The position numbers and the translations under genes are program-made. Shown piece after piece: positions 35,235 through 44,518 of a stretch of DNA of 64,000 bases. The notes under the pieces are model-generated. The model did no database searches and was not told the origin of the DNA. It saw only the letters and a list, made by a program, of their open reading frames with translations. Source of the DNA: Ensifer sp. LC163 (GTDB taxonomy: Bacteria > Pseudomonadota > Alphaproteobacteria > Rhizobiales > Rhizobiaceae); contig NZ_MBSS01000013.1 of assembly GCF_001695855.1 (NCBI RefSeq), forward strand, positions 59,501 to 123,500. Direction: 5' to 3'. The stretch's first letter is position 1. Every line of letters starts with the position of its first letter.

Positions 35235-35951
35235 ATGTCAACTGCGAATGAGCAATCAAGGAAAAGGCAAAATTTCTTTGCCAGGAAGTACGGAAAGATC
35301 TCCCGGAAGATTAAGGGCTTCTATCGAGTATGGGTGCTGGGGGATGTCTTTCCAAGAGAAGTGCGCCGATGGTTTAAAGACAAAGGCGATGAGACGCTTC
35401 GTCTCCAATACGATCTAGGTCCCGATTCTGTCGTCTTCGACGTCGGCGGCTACAAGGGCGATTTTGCCGAGAGAATATCCGGCATATATGGGTGTTACGT
35501 CTACATCTTCGAGCCCAGCAAAGATTTCTACGAGATCTGCTTGAATAGATTTCAAGGCAATGAGAAAATTCGCTGTTTCAACTTCGGATTGAGCGACGTT
35601 GACGGCTCCTTTATCCTTTCTGATGACGCTGACGGCTCATCCGTGAAGCAGGACAATACGGATGGACAGGGGACCGTTGTGCGTGTTCGCCGTTTCTCCG
35701 ACGTAGTCCGTGAACTCGATGTCAAAAAGATCGACCTGATCAAGATCAATATAGAGGGTGGCGAGTACGATCTTCTTCCTCATATTATTGAGGAAGGGCT
35801 TGTTGGCAATATAGGCAATATTCAAGTCCAGTTTCATACCTTCATCAAGGATGCGAAGCGTATGAGGGCAAGAATAATCAAGATGCTGGAAAGCACGCAT
35901 AAATGCGATTGGTGCTACGTGTTCGTGTGGGAAAATTGGAGTTTGAAGTAG
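35235..35951 (+). CDS. FkbM-family methyltransferase
   Basis: 238 residues, low GC compared with the backbone. SAM-binding VVFDVGGYKGDFAERI, then YIFEPSKDFYEIC and KIDLIKINIEGGEYDLLP are the FkbM landmarks. The family O-methylates sugars of polysaccharides or glycolipids. 201 bases separate it from the GT11 gene. It is convergent with the GT10 gene. Codon use suggests recent transfer with the island. Confidence 0.8.
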   Translation: MSTANEQSRKRQNFFARKYGKISRKIKGFYRVWVLGDVFPREVRRWFKDKGDETLRLQYDLGPDSVVFDVGGYKGDFAERISGIYGCYVYIFEPSKDFYEICLNRFQGNEKIRCFNFGLSDVDGSFILSDDADGSSVKQDNTDGQGTVVRVRRFSDVVRELDVKKIDLIKINIEGGEYDLLPHIIEEGLVGNIGNIQVQFHTFIKDAKRMRARIIKMLESTHKCDWCYVFVWENWSLK

Positions 35952-36072
35952 CAGGAAGCTTGCGCGCTCTCCGGGTAGCGTCGGTGGTGCGATCATCCGG
36001 TTTCTCGGCAATCATGGGCCTGAGTGCCGCCGGTGCAGAAGCATCAACGCTTGATGCCGGAAGCTGATGTGC

Positions 36073-37083
36073 CTAGCCTCCGGTGACCCACTTGACAAGC
36101 TTCCGTGTTTTTTGGCGGATTCGCTTCGATAGCCGGGCGTGGTTTGGATCGAAGGCTCTTTCCCACCGCAGCCCTGCGGCTGAAGGCGGCCTGCTTCTGT
36201 CTTGATGTTTCAGCTGTCTGGCCAGCTTTGCCAGGATGGCAAAGAGGTTGTGATCATAAAGGACCCGCCGGCGGGCTGCCTCGAGTTCCGGCAGGGCGGT
36301 TTCTGCAAGATCAGACTCGATGACCGCCTTGATCGTGCGAATTGCGTTGCTGAAATCGTAAATATCGATCTGGGTGAGGGCGCCCGGAGAGAAGTACTGC
36401 TCAATGTTGGGGCAGCCGTGATAGATCGGATAAGTGAGCGTCAGGAATGGGTCTGCCAGCTTTTCTGTCCAATAATCAGCGTAGCTACAGTTCTCCAGCG
36501 CAATATGATAGCGATAATCGGACAAGACTTCGTTCTTGTCGCCAAATCCATTGATGTTCCGACCGAAGACATCAATTTCGGCGCCAAAATAATCCTTCAG
36601 CTTCTTTACAAAATTCAGTCGTTCCCGGTGTTCCTGTGTGAATGCCTTGTTTGATGCAACGACGGACACCAGTTTCGTCTTGGGCGGGTGGAAGTTCTCG
36701 AATTCGGTAAAACCAAGGGGCGTGTCTAGGAGTTCGCCGCTGTGGCTCCATGCACCGACATGCCAAGGCAGCCCAACCTGGCTGAAAATCGTCTGTGGGT
36801 GAGTGGTGGCTTTGTCTGTCGTCAGAACGCTGTCGAACTGCGACAAAAAGCCGGGCAAGTAGGATTTTACGTTTGCCGGCTCCGAAGCCACGAATACGGC
36901 TAGCCGCGGGTTCAGCCTGCCGGATAGATCTTCGGGGATCCCGTCGAATACGAATACGACATCACAGGATTCAAGATCGCCGGCGAATTGGAACAGAACA
37001 TCATCCCATACAGGAACAGGTTGAGGAAATTGTCTAATCCAGTGCCACGTCGGAATGTTTGAAACGAATCCGGCTTTTATCAA
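36073..37083 (-). CDS. GT10-like fucosyltransferase
   Basis: 336 residues. The C-terminal half contains YRYHIALENCSYADYWTEKLADPFLTLTYPIYHGCPNIEQY, whose IALEN/YxTEKL/DP/PIYxG elements are diagnostic of alpha-1,3/4-fucosyltransferases of family GT10. It closes the gmd-colC-colD operon, 130 bases after colD, and is well placed to transfer the sugar made there. Whether it takes GDP-fucose or GDP-colitose cannot be told from sequence. Confidence 0.75.
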   Translation of the reverse strand: MIKAGFVSNIPTWHWIRQFPQPVPVWDDVLFQFAGDLESCDVVFVFDGIPEDLSGRLNPRLAVFVASEPANVKSYLPGFLSQFDSVLTTDKATTHPQTIFSQVGLPWHVGAWSHSGELLDTPLGFTEFENFHPPKTKLVSVVASNKAFTQEHRERLNFVKKLKDYFGAEIDVFGRNINGFGDKNEVLSDYRYHIALENCSYADYWTEKLADPFLTLTYPIYHGCPNIEQYFSPGALTQIDIYDFSNAIRTIKAVIESDLAETALPELEAARRRVLYDHNLFAILAKLARQLKHQDRSRPPSAAGLRWERAFDPNHARLSKRIRQKTRKLVKWVTGG

Positions 37084-37214
37084 GAGAGAAACCCTCGCAT
37101 ATAGGCGGAGGCGCGCGGCAGGTGGTCTGCTGCCGGCACCGCTCGCATTGGGGCCAGTCGAATGAACTGGTTCCCGTCATGAGCGCGGCAAGGGGCAAGA
37201 GCCCCGCGCTGTCG

Positions 37215-38390
37215 CTACTTCCAATTCGTCCTATCGAAGACCGAGCGCAGCAGTTCGAACTCCTGCTCAAGCGGGTAGTGGTGGTTGCCGATGAAGAAGC
37301 CGGATTTGTCGACCGTATCGGCGTTGACCAGGTCGCCGGCAATGGAATAGTCAAACCACTTCAGAACTTCGTTCTTGGCAAAATTACCCGCCACGATTGG
37401 CCGGACATCGACCTGTGCCTCGGTGAGCAACTGGAGCATGCTTTCCCGCGTCACGCCCGAGTCGGGTTCGACAATCAGGCTGAAGCCAAACCAACTGCTT
37501 TCGCCTACTTCGCGCTGGACCCGCAGGAACGGATAGTCGCGCACCAACCTGAGGAATTTTTCGGCGTTTTTCCGGCGCTCTTCGACGATACTGGGCAGCT
37601 TGCGAAGCTGGGCCAATCCCAGCGCGCCGCTCATTTCCAGGGGGCGCAGATTGTAGCCGGGAAGCACGAACCGGAACGACTCCGTAAACGGGTCAGCGCT
37701 TTTCTCGGTCGTCACCCGGTTTACTTTCGGCAGGTTCCTTGTCCAGCCGTGGGCGCGCAAGGACAACATGACATGGAACAGTTCCTCGTCGTCGGTCACG
37801 ACAAGCCCACCTTCCATAGTGGATATGTGATGGCTGAAGAAGGAACTGAAGGACCCCATCAGTCCGAAAGTGCCGGCCTGCTTGCCTTCATACAAAGCGC
37901 CCATCGACTCGCAATTGTCTTCGATGAGGGTGATGTCGCGATCGCCGATAATGGCCTTGATGCGGGCAAAATCATTGGGATTGCCGAGCAGGTTCACGGC
38001 CATGATCGCTTTTGTATCCGGCGTTATTGCCTGAGACAATTGCTCGAGGTCGTAGTTCAGTGTCTGTGCGTCGATGTCCACAAAACGGAGCTTCAGCCCA
38101 TACTGATGAAGCGGGTAGTAGGTCGTGCTCCACGACACTGCAGGAACAATGACTTCCGCCCCCGGTAGCAGAGGCGACGCCGAGCGATACCGCAGCGCGG
38201 CGATCATCAGGAGGTTGGCGGAGGAACCGGAGTTGACCATGACGCAATACTTGCTGCCGACATAGTCTGCAAAGGCTCTCTCGAACTGCGAAACCTTCTC
38301 GCCCATCGTAAACATGCCAGACTTTATCACTGTCTGGAGGGCTTCATATTCTTCTTCATCCCAAGTGGAATTGGCTAACGGATAAGGCAT
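37215..38390 (-). CDS. colD: GDP-4-keto-6-deoxymannose 3-dehydratase ColD
   Basis: 391-residue member of the DegT/aminotransferase fold, but with the PLP lysine replaced: SSFFSHHISTMEGG has histidines at 187 and 188, His188 being the catalytic base of E. coli ColD. Other ColD blocks match closely (MFTMGEKV, VPAVSWSTTYYPLHQYGL, AHGWTRNLPK, NLRPLEMSGA, ESSWFGFS). It removes the C3 hydroxyl from GDP-4-keto-6-deoxy-D-mannose using PLP and glutamate. Two bases after colC, so coupled. An ordinary aminotransferase such as perosamine synthase is excluded by the missing lysine. Confidence 0.88.
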   Translation of the reverse strand: MPYPLANSTWDEEEYEALQTVIKSGMFTMGEKVSQFERAFADYVGSKYCVMVNSGSSANLLMIAALRYRSASPLLPGAEVIVPAVSWSTTYYPLHQYGLKLRFVDIDAQTLNYDLEQLSQAITPDTKAIMAVNLLGNPNDFARIKAIIGDRDITLIEDNCESMGALYEGKQAGTFGLMGSFSSFFSHHISTMEGGLVVTDDEELFHVMLSLRAHGWTRNLPKVNRVTTEKSADPFTESFRFVLPGYNLRPLEMSGALGLAQLRKLPSIVEERRKNAEKFLRLVRDYPFLRVQREVGESSWFGFSLIVEPDSGVTRESMLQLLTEAQVDVRPIVAGNFAKNEVLKWFDYSIAGDLVNADTVDKSGFFIGNHHYPLEQEFELLRSVFDRTNWK

Positions 38391-38391
38391 A

Positions 38392-39315
38392 TCAGGCTTC
38401 CATTGAAAGGTAGTATTCGTAGGTTTCGCGGATACCGTCGCGAAGCGTCGTGCGTGGCGCCCACCCCAGCATTGTCTGTTTTGTCACGTCCAGCAGCTTG
38501 CGTTTCATTCCGACCGGTTTTGAGATGTCATGCGCAAAGGTGCCGTCATAGCCGATAACATCCGCGGCAACCTGGTAGTATTCGTTCACAGTAAAATCGT
38601 CGCCCAGGCCGATGTTCAGCAAACTCGGCATGGAATCGAAGTTGGCGATGGCGAAGACGATCGCATCCGCGAGATCTCCAGCGAACATGAATTCGCGCCG
38701 TGCCGACCCATCCCCCCAAATCTCGACTGATTTCTCGCCGCGCAGCTTGGCGACATGCAGCTTGTGAATGATCGCGGGTATGAGATGCGAAACGCCCGGA
38801 TCGAATTTGTCAAATGGGCCATACAAATTGCAAGGTATTATCGTCTTGTAGTTGTATTGCGGAGTCTCTCTCGTCACGTATTCGCATAAGCGCGCAACGG
38901 CGCATTTGGCCAGAGCGTATCCTTCATTCGTCGGCTCGAGCGTCCCGCTCAGAACCTGGTCCTCTCGCAACGGGTCTTCGCTGTTTCGAGGATACATGCA
39001 AGAGCTCCCTAAATTGAGCAACCGCGCCACTCCGGCCGATCGGGCCGCAAGGACGATGTTGTTTCCCATGATCCAGTTGTCGGAGAGGAACCGCACCGGG
39101 TGGTTGATGTTGGCATGGATGCCGCCGACGACGCCTGCGGCATGTATCACCAGATCGGGGCTCAATTGCTTCAGGACATTCTGTGTTTGGTCAAAGTCCA
39201 GCAGGTCAAGCTCGCCTCGGCCAGGGGCGGCAATGTCGATCCCGACATTGCGACACAGCGATACGAGGTTGCGCCCAACCATACCGCCTCCACCTGTGAG
39301 CAGAATTTTCGTCAC
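38392..39315 (-). CDS. colC: GDP-L-colitose synthase ColC (fucose synthase-like)
   Basis: 307-residue extended SDR related to GDP-L-fucose synthase. Rossmann TGGGGMVG at the N-terminus, catalytic GSSCMYP (Ser105/Cys106), Tyr133 and Lys137 in YALAK, and GVSHLIPAIIHKLH carrying the conserved His. Known ColC epimerises C5 and reduces C4 of the dideoxy intermediate to give GDP-L-colitose. With colD directly downstream and only one such reductase in the operon, colitose is more likely than fucose as end product. Fcl activity remains possible. Confidence 0.75.
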   Translation of the reverse strand: MTKILLTGGGGMVGRNLVSLCRNVGIDIAAPGRGELDLLDFDQTQNVLKQLSPDLVIHAAGVVGGIHANINHPVRFLSDNWIMGNNIVLAARSAGVARLLNLGSSCMYPRNSEDPLREDQVLSGTLEPTNEGYALAKCAVARLCEYVTRETPQYNYKTIIPCNLYGPFDKFDPGVSHLIPAIIHKLHVAKLRGEKSVEIWGDGSARREFMFAGDLADAIVFAIANFDSMPSLLNIGLGDDFTVNEYYQVAADVIGYDGTFAHDISKPVGMKRKLLDVTKQTMLGWAPRTTLRDGIRETYEYYLSMEA

Positions 39316-39357
39316 TCTCGTATCTCGCTTTGCAGTTCGTGCAGGGGCACAGCAGGG

Positions 39358-40410
39358 TTACTGGCTTTCCATTTCGCGGAGGTCGTGTTCCACCATCTCC
39401 CTGACGAGATCTCTGACGCCGATCTCATGCGACCAGCCCAGTTTCTCCAGGGCCTTGGATGGATCGCCGATCAACAGGTCGACCTCGGTTGGCCGGAAAT
39501 AGCGTGGATCCACTTCGACGAGCACCTGGCCGGTCGCATCATCGATTCCTGTTTCCTCCACACCGCTGCCTTGCCAGCGCAGGTTGATGCCAACATCGGC
39601 GAAAGCCCATTCGACGAACGTCCGCACCTCGGTGGTTTTCCCCGTGGCGAGCACGTAGTCGTCGGCCTTGTCCTGTTGCAGCATAAGCCACATTCCACGA
39701 ACATACTCGCGCGCGTGGCCCCAGTCTCGTTTGGCGTCGAGATTGCCGAGGTAGAGTTTGTCTTGTTTGCCGAGCTTAATGGCCGCGGCCGCGCGGGTTA
39801 TCTTCCTCGTAACAAAGGTCTCTCCGCGCAACGGGCTTTCGTGGTTGAAGAGAATCCCGTTCGAAGCGTGCATTCCGTATGCTTCGCGATAGTTTACGAC
39901 AATCCAGTAAGCGTAGAGCTTTGCGGCGGCATAGGGGCTTCGGGGATAGAACGGCGTTGTTTCGCGCTGAGGGACTTCCTGGACCAGGCCATAGAGTTCG
40001 GACGTCGATGCCTGGTAGAACCGTGCCTTGTCGGTCAGCCCCAGGATGCGAATGGCTTCCAGCAACCGCAAAGTGCCGAGGGCATCCGAATTAGCGGTGT
40101 ATTCCGGCGTTTCGAACGAGACCTGAACATGGCTTTGTGCGGCCAGGTTGTAAATTTCGTCCGGCTGAGTTTCCTGCATGATCCGAATGAGGTTTGTGGC
40201 ATCCGTCATGTCGCCATAATGCAGGAAGAAGCGCGCATTCTTCTCGTGAGGATCCTGGTAGATATGGTCGATCCTGCCGGTATTGAAAGACGAAGACCGC
40301 CGTTTGATGCCGTGTACGATGTAACCCTTGTCCAGCAGGAATTGTGCAAGGTAGGCGCCATCCTGTCCCGTCACGCCAGTGACGAGGGCGACCTTAGATT
40401 TCTCAGCCAT
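39358..40410 (-). CDS. gmd: GDP-mannose 4,6-dehydratase
   Basis: 350 residues. [20 protein letters not shown] cofactor motif, [22 protein letters not shown], catalytic Thr-Ser-Glu in ASTSELYG and Tyr-Lys in YAAAK are all as in Gmd. Converts GDP-D-mannose to GDP-4-keto-6-deoxymannose, the branch point to fucose, colitose, rhamnose or perosamine. ATG 40410 is used rather than the upstream GTG/ATG at 40425. First gene of the operon gmd-colC-colD-GT10. Confidence 0.93.
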   Translation of the reverse strand: MAEKSKVALVTGVTGQDGAYLAQFLLDKGYIVHGIKRRSSSFNTGRIDHIYQDPHEKNARFFLHYGDMTDATNLIRIMQETQPDEIYNLAAQSHVQVSFETPEYTANSDALGTLRLLEAIRILGLTDKARFYQASTSELYGLVQEVPQRETTPFYPRSPYAAAKLYAYWIVVNYREAYGMHASNGILFNHESPLRGETFVTRKITRAAAAIKLGKQDKLYLGNLDAKRDWGHAREYVRGMWLMLQQDKADDYVLATGKTTEVRTFVEWAFADVGINLRWQGSGVEETGIDDATGQVLVEVDPRYFRPTEVDLLIGDPSKALEKLGWSHEIGVRDLVREMVEHDLREMESQ

Positions 40411-40791
40411 ACGAACTTGTCCCATGGTTAGCTATAAACTTATGCCAGCGAATTAGAGCCACGCGGAACGGCGCCGTTTCTGTCGTTCGAATCTCGACCG
40501 TCAAATCTGCACACTCCACACGTCGCAGGCTGTATATGAAAACAACGGCTCAATAAACCATTTGGCTGCAGCTCTACCAGCCTTCTCGTAACTTCGACCC
40601 GGCACGTTATAGATGACGAAGAAGAAATGATGAAGTTAGCACGCAGGCCGGCCCTCACGCGTCGCCCAGATGTCGGCGCGCGACGAGGCGTTCCCTCTTT
40701 TGTGAAGCTAACGCTAAAATAGCGATTGCTGTCTGGTCCGCTGCATTATGCTATCCTCCCGTGCTGACAATCGAGTTGGTCGGCGAAGGCG
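40411..40791. other. Divergent intergenic region between gmd and the cyclase
   Basis: 381 bases without a gene. It must hold the promoter of the gmd operon (left) and that of the cyclase (right). It marks the right end of the polysaccharide island, with GC rising towards the cyclase. No clear operator, repeat or integrase remnant was seen. Confidence 0.4.
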
Positions 40792-42510
40792 ATGGAGATG
40801 CAGCGCAAGCTGGTTGCGATCATGGTGGCGGATTTCGTCGGGTCGACTGCGGCGATGGAAGCCCATGAGGAAGAGGCTGTGGAATGCGTCTCCGCGTGCC
40901 TGAGGGCGGTGGGCGACACGGTCGCGCGCCACGATGGCCGGGTTTTTAACACCGCCGGCGATGCGGTGCTTGCGGAGTTCACGAGCCCGGTCAACGCTCT
41001 TCGCGCGGCCATGGAGGCGCGCAGCTCGCTGGCGGCTATCCCCGATGCCACGCCGAACGACATGCGCTTCGGGCTGCATCTCGCCGATGTGCTTGCCGTC
41101 GGCGACGACCTCCGGGGAAATGGTGTCAATCTTGCCGCCCGGCTGCAATCGAGCGCTGCCGCCGGCGAGATCGAGGTGTCCGAGGCACTGTATGAGCAGG
41201 TCCGCAGGGTCTCGCCCTGCGCCTTCGAAGAGATCGGCGAGCGTCGGTTCAAGGGTGTCACCGAACCGATGCGTGTCTACCGGGTCGGGACGACGATCGA
41301 CAGGCATCGGTTTCTCTCGGCGCCAACGCGCGAGGCGCCGCCGGCCTCAATGCGTCCGAACTCGGTGATCGTCACGCCCTTCGTTGCCTTCGCGGCCGGA
41401 CAGGAGGACCAGTCGTTCCTGACCGAAGGGTTGACCGATGACCTCACATTGGAACTCGGCCGGCTGAAGGGCCTGTTCGTCAGTTCGCGGTCTGCCTCCG
41501 TGGTGCTTTCCATCCGCGATCCAGTCGAGGTGGGCAGGGCGCTTGGTGTGCGTTATGTCGTTTCGGGCTCCGTGCGCAAGCTGGGCGGCCTCGTGCGCCT
41601 CAACGTGTCGCTGTGCGAGACCGCCCACGGGCATGTCGTCTGGTCCGACCGGATCGAGCGGCCGTTCGAGGAGTTGCTTGCCGTCATCGACGAGGTAACC
41701 GCCCGCATCGCCGCGACGGTGGCGGGGCGGATAGAGCAGGCGGAACTGGTCGCCGCGCGGCTGAAGCGGCCGGAAAACATGTCGGCCTACGAATATTACC
41801 TGCTTGGCCTCGACCACCATCGCCTGATCGGCGTCGCCGATCGGCACATCGGTGAAGCCATGCGCTGGTTCGAGCGCTCCATGGATGCGGACCCGACCTT
41901 CGGGCGGCCGGTCGCCATGCATGTGTGCGCCTGGAGCAACCTGCCGGATTTCGACCTTTCGGCCGGTGAGCGGCAGGTCGCGCACGCACTCGACCTCGAT
42001 CCAACCGACCCGGACTCCCATCGCATCATGGGTGCGATCAAGTGCATGGAGGGGGACTTCGGGGCGTCACGGCATCACCATGAGCGGGCGATGGAGCTTG
42101 CGCCCAACGATGCCTATATCGCCGGCCGTTGTGCGGCCTTCTACACCTATGCGAACGAGGCGGAACGGGCGCTCGAGCTGCTCGACCGGGCCGAGATGCT
42201 GGATCCGTTCCTGCCGGTTTGGATCGTGGAGGAGCGCGTCGCCTCGCTTTATGTGCTCGGCCGGCACGACGAGCTTTTTGCCGTGGCGCGGGCGCTGCCT
42301 TATCAGACCCGGCGCACGCTGATCTATCGGATCGCCGCGCGGATGGCGCGCGGCGATACCGATCGGGCCCGGCAACTGGTGGCGCAGATCCAGGCTCTCG
42401 ATCCGAAGCTTTCGGCCGGCTACATCCGCACCCAGGAGTTCTTTAAGGATCGGGCGATCACCGAAGCGCTCATCGACAGCGTGCATGCCGCAGGCTTGCC
42501 GCTCGTCTGA
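40792..42510 (+). CDS. Class III adenylate cyclase with TPR-like C-terminus
   Basis: 572 residues: an N-terminal cyclase catalytic domain (about 1-170) with metal-binding Asp14 (MVADFVGST) and Asp57 (NTAGDAVLAEF), a TolB-like middle (about 190-320, FLTEGLTDDLTLELGRL, VRYVVSGSVRKLGG) and tetratricopeptide-like helices to the end. Rhizobia have many such cytoplasmic cyclases sensing unknown signals. Another ATG two codons downstream is possible. No obvious operon partner. Confidence 0.85.
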   Translation: MEMQRKLVAIMVADFVGSTAAMEAHEEEAVECVSACLRAVGDTVARHDGRVFNTAGDAVLAEFTSPVNALRAAMEARSSLAAIPDATPNDMRFGLHLADVLAVGDDLRGNGVNLAARLQSSAAAGEIEVSEALYEQVRRVSPCAFEEIGERRFKGVTEPMRVYRVGTTIDRHRFLSAPTREAPPASMRPNSVIVTPFVAFAAGQEDQSFLTEGLTDDLTLELGRLKGLFVSSRSASVVLSIRDPVEVGRALGVRYVVSGSVRKLGGLVRLNVSLCETAHGHVVWSDRIERPFEELLAVIDEVTARIAATVAGRIEQAELVAARLKRPENMSAYEYYLLGLDHHRLIGVADRHIGEAMRWFERSMDADPTFGRPVAMHVCAWSNLPDFDLSAGERQVAHALDLDPTDPDSHRIMGAIKCMEGDFGASRHHHERAMELAPNDAYIAGRCAAFYTYANEAERALELLDRAEMLDPFLPVWIVEERVASLYVLGRHDELFAVARALPYQTRRTLIYRIAARMARGDTDRARQLVAQIQALDPKLSAGYIRTQEFFKDRAITEALIDSVHAAGLPLV

Positions 42511-42607
42511 CAGTTGCCGTCGGGAAACGGGGCTTTTGCCGTTTCGCATCCGTCGAAAACCTTGGCGCCGTGCCACCGCGCGCCGCGCTGGTCGGCGCCA
42601 GCGGCTT

Positions 42608-43351
42608 TCAGCTAGCGCGCGCCAAAGCCACGGCATCGGCTCCGGCCGGGAAATGCAGCTGTTCCGACAGATCGTTGGCAGCGTGCCAGATTGTTTCCGC
42701 AACGTCCGTCTCCCTGGTGATCAGAGCCGGGTTGGCGAAAGCGGCGAAGATCGGCTGCGCGAACGCAGCATAGGTCTCCGGGATCAGGTCTTCGATGCGC
42801 ACGCCGGTGTTCTGCGAAAACCGCGTGCTCGGAGCGTAGCCGGGCTCGACCAGTTTGGCGCGCACGCCGAAGGCGCGAAGCTCGTGGGCGAGCGACCCTG
42901 TGAACCCCTCGATCGCCGTCTTGCTCGCGGTATAGGCGGCCGCCAGCGGCATGGCGGCGAGCGTCACGCTGGAGGTGACGTTGACCACGACGCCCGACCG
43001 CCTGCCGCGCAACTGCGGGATCACCGCCTGCGTCATCGCCATGACGCCGAACGTGTTGGTCTCGAAGATCTTGCGCACGTGCGACATCGGCGTTGCCTCG
43101 AAGGCGCCGACCACGCCGATGCCGGCATTGTTGACGAGCGCATCGATCGGACCGCTTGCCTCCAGGGCCGCCGAAATGCTTTCGGGATCGGTCACATCCA
43201 GTTGCACGACGCGCATGCGCTCCGATCGGGGCAGAATATCCTCGCGCGGCGTGCGCATGGTCGCCACCACGTTCCAGCCCTTGGCGTGAAAAAGCCGGGC
43301 CGTTTCGAGGCCGTAGCCCGAGGAGCAGCCGGTGATCAATACGGTTTTCAT
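42608..43351 (-). CDS. Short-chain dehydrogenase
   Basis: 247 residues. Motifs: ITGCSSGYGLETA (cofactor), NNAGIG, catalytic Ser in VNVTSSVT, and YTASK. Sequence type resembles NADP-dependent carbonyl reductases with wide substrate range. Divergent from the AraC gene, which probably controls it. Substrate unknown. Confidence 0.8.
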   Translation of the reverse strand: MKTVLITGCSSGYGLETARLFHAKGWNVVATMRTPREDILPRSERMRVVQLDVTDPESISAALEASGPIDALVNNAGIGVVGAFEATPMSHVRKIFETNTFGVMAMTQAVIPQLRGRRSGVVVNVTSSVTLAAMPLAAAYTASKTAIEGFTGSLAHELRAFGVRAKLVEPGYAPSTRFSQNTGVRIEDLIPETYAAFAQPIFAAFANPALITRETDVAETIWHAANDLSEQLHFPAGADAVALARAS

Positions 43352-43448
43352 GACGATTTCCTTGTTGGTTTCAATGACGCCATGCTACCGAATGAAATCC
43401 GGACGATATATAATTGAAAGTCCGCATTTGATTTGTGGTAGTCCGGAA

Positions 43449-44360
43449 ATGATCGATCCGCTCTCTGAAATCATCACGCTGCTGCGACCACGTGCCGTGT
43501 TTACGAAAAGCATCAGCGGTGCCGGCCGCTGGGGCGTGCGCTATTCCGACTTCGGCCATCCCGGCTTCTGCACCGTTCTCGAAGGGGCCTGCCGTCTGGC
43601 AGTCGACGGTCAGGCCCCGCTGGCACTGGAAGCGGGGGACTTCGTCCTCTTGCCGACAACGCCCGGCTTCACAATGTCGGGCTTCGAGCCCGTCACCCCG
43701 ACATTCATCGATCCCAAGGCACCGCCGGTACCGGGCGACGAAGTTCGCCACGGCGATCCCGATGGCCCGGCGAGTGTGCGGCTGCTCGGTGGCTACTTCG
43801 TCTTTGAAACGGAGGATGCCGGATTGCTGGTGTCGCTGCTGCCAGCGCAGGTGCATGTGCGCGGCGCCGAACGGCTTTTGATCCTGGTTCGGCTGTTGAC
43901 AGAAGAGGCGACTGAGCAGCGCCCCGGCCGCGATCTGGTGCTTCAGCGCTTCGTCGAAGTGCTGCTCATTGAGGCGCTGCGGCTGACCCAGCGGCCGGAC
44001 GCCCCGCCGGGCTTGCTGCGCGGGCTCGCCGATCCGCGGCTGGCGGAAGCGATAAGGGCGATGCACGGCAACCCGGCGCGGTCCTGGACAGTGGCCGAGC
44101 TGGCGAAAGCGGCCGGGCTTTCCCGCTCCGCTTTGTTCGAAAGGTTCACGCGCAACGTCGGCCTGCCGCCGATGGAATACCTGCTCGCCTGGCGCATGGC
44201 GATGGCAAAGGACCTGCTGCGCAGCCACAACGTCGAGATCGCCGATGTCGCCGAACGGGTCGGTTACGGCTCGGCCAGCACCTTCAGCACCGCCTTCAGC
44301 CGGCACGTGGGCCAGGCGCCGGGGCGGTACGCGCGGGCAGTGGCGGTGGTGGAGGGTTAG
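43449..44360 (+). CDS. AraC-family regulator with cupin domain
   Basis: 303 residues: N-terminal AraC-type cupin (Cupin_6, about 20-190) and C-terminal double helix-turn-helix (about 205-300: WTVAELAKAAGLSRSALFERF and IADVAERVGYGSASTFSTAFSRHVGQAPG, by its SASTFSTAFSRHVGQAPG part). ATG 43449 is taken; the frame extends upstream over the promoter region. It presumably activates the divergent SDR gene in response to an aldehyde or similar compound. Confidence 0.82.
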   Translation: MIDPLSEIITLLRPRAVFTKSISGAGRWGVRYSDFGHPGFCTVLEGACRLAVDGQAPLALEAGDFVLLPTTPGFTMSGFEPVTPTFIDPKAPPVPGDEVRHGDPDGPASVRLLGGYFVFETEDAGLLVSLLPAQVHVRGAERLLILVRLLTEEATEQRPGRDLVLQRFVEVLLIEALRLTQRPDAPPGLLRGLADPRLAEAIRAMHGNPARSWTVAELAKAAGLSRSALFERFTRNVGLPPMEYLLAWRMAMAKDLLRSHNVEIADVAERVGYGSASTFSTAFSRHVGQAPGRYARAVAVVEG

Positions 44361-44383
44361 GGGCAGGCGTGTTGCGCTGCCCC

Positions 44384-44485
44384 TCAGGGGTCGATGGACA
44401 AGCGATAGGTCCTGTCGACCATCGCCACGATGATCTCGTAGAGTTCGTCCCGCGCCTGCTCGGCCGTGATTTCTGCCAGCTGAAG
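44384..44485 (-). pseudogene. Possible C-terminal remnant of a gene
   Basis: In-frame codons on the minus strand encode LAEITAEQARDELYEIIVAM followed by VDRTYRLSIDP and a stop, with natural-looking composition but no start codon or upstream body. It sits at the junction between the conserved AraC gene and the orphan genes. It may be the tail of a gene cut by an insertion. Family not recognised. Confidence 0.3.
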
Positions 44486-44518
44486 TCAAACATCGACCGA
44501 CGCGGCAGACGGGGCCAG

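Noticed and set aside
37215..38390. Annotation as GDP-perosamine synthase or other sugar aminotransferase
   Set aside because: The PLP-binding lysine is absent; histidine at position 188 and surrounding residues match ColD.
36073..40410. Possible Nod-factor fucosylation genes (nodZ/noeL/nolK-like set)
   Set aside because: No nodZ (GT23), no nod box seen, and colD is not part of that pathway; gmd and the reductase alone would not be decisive.
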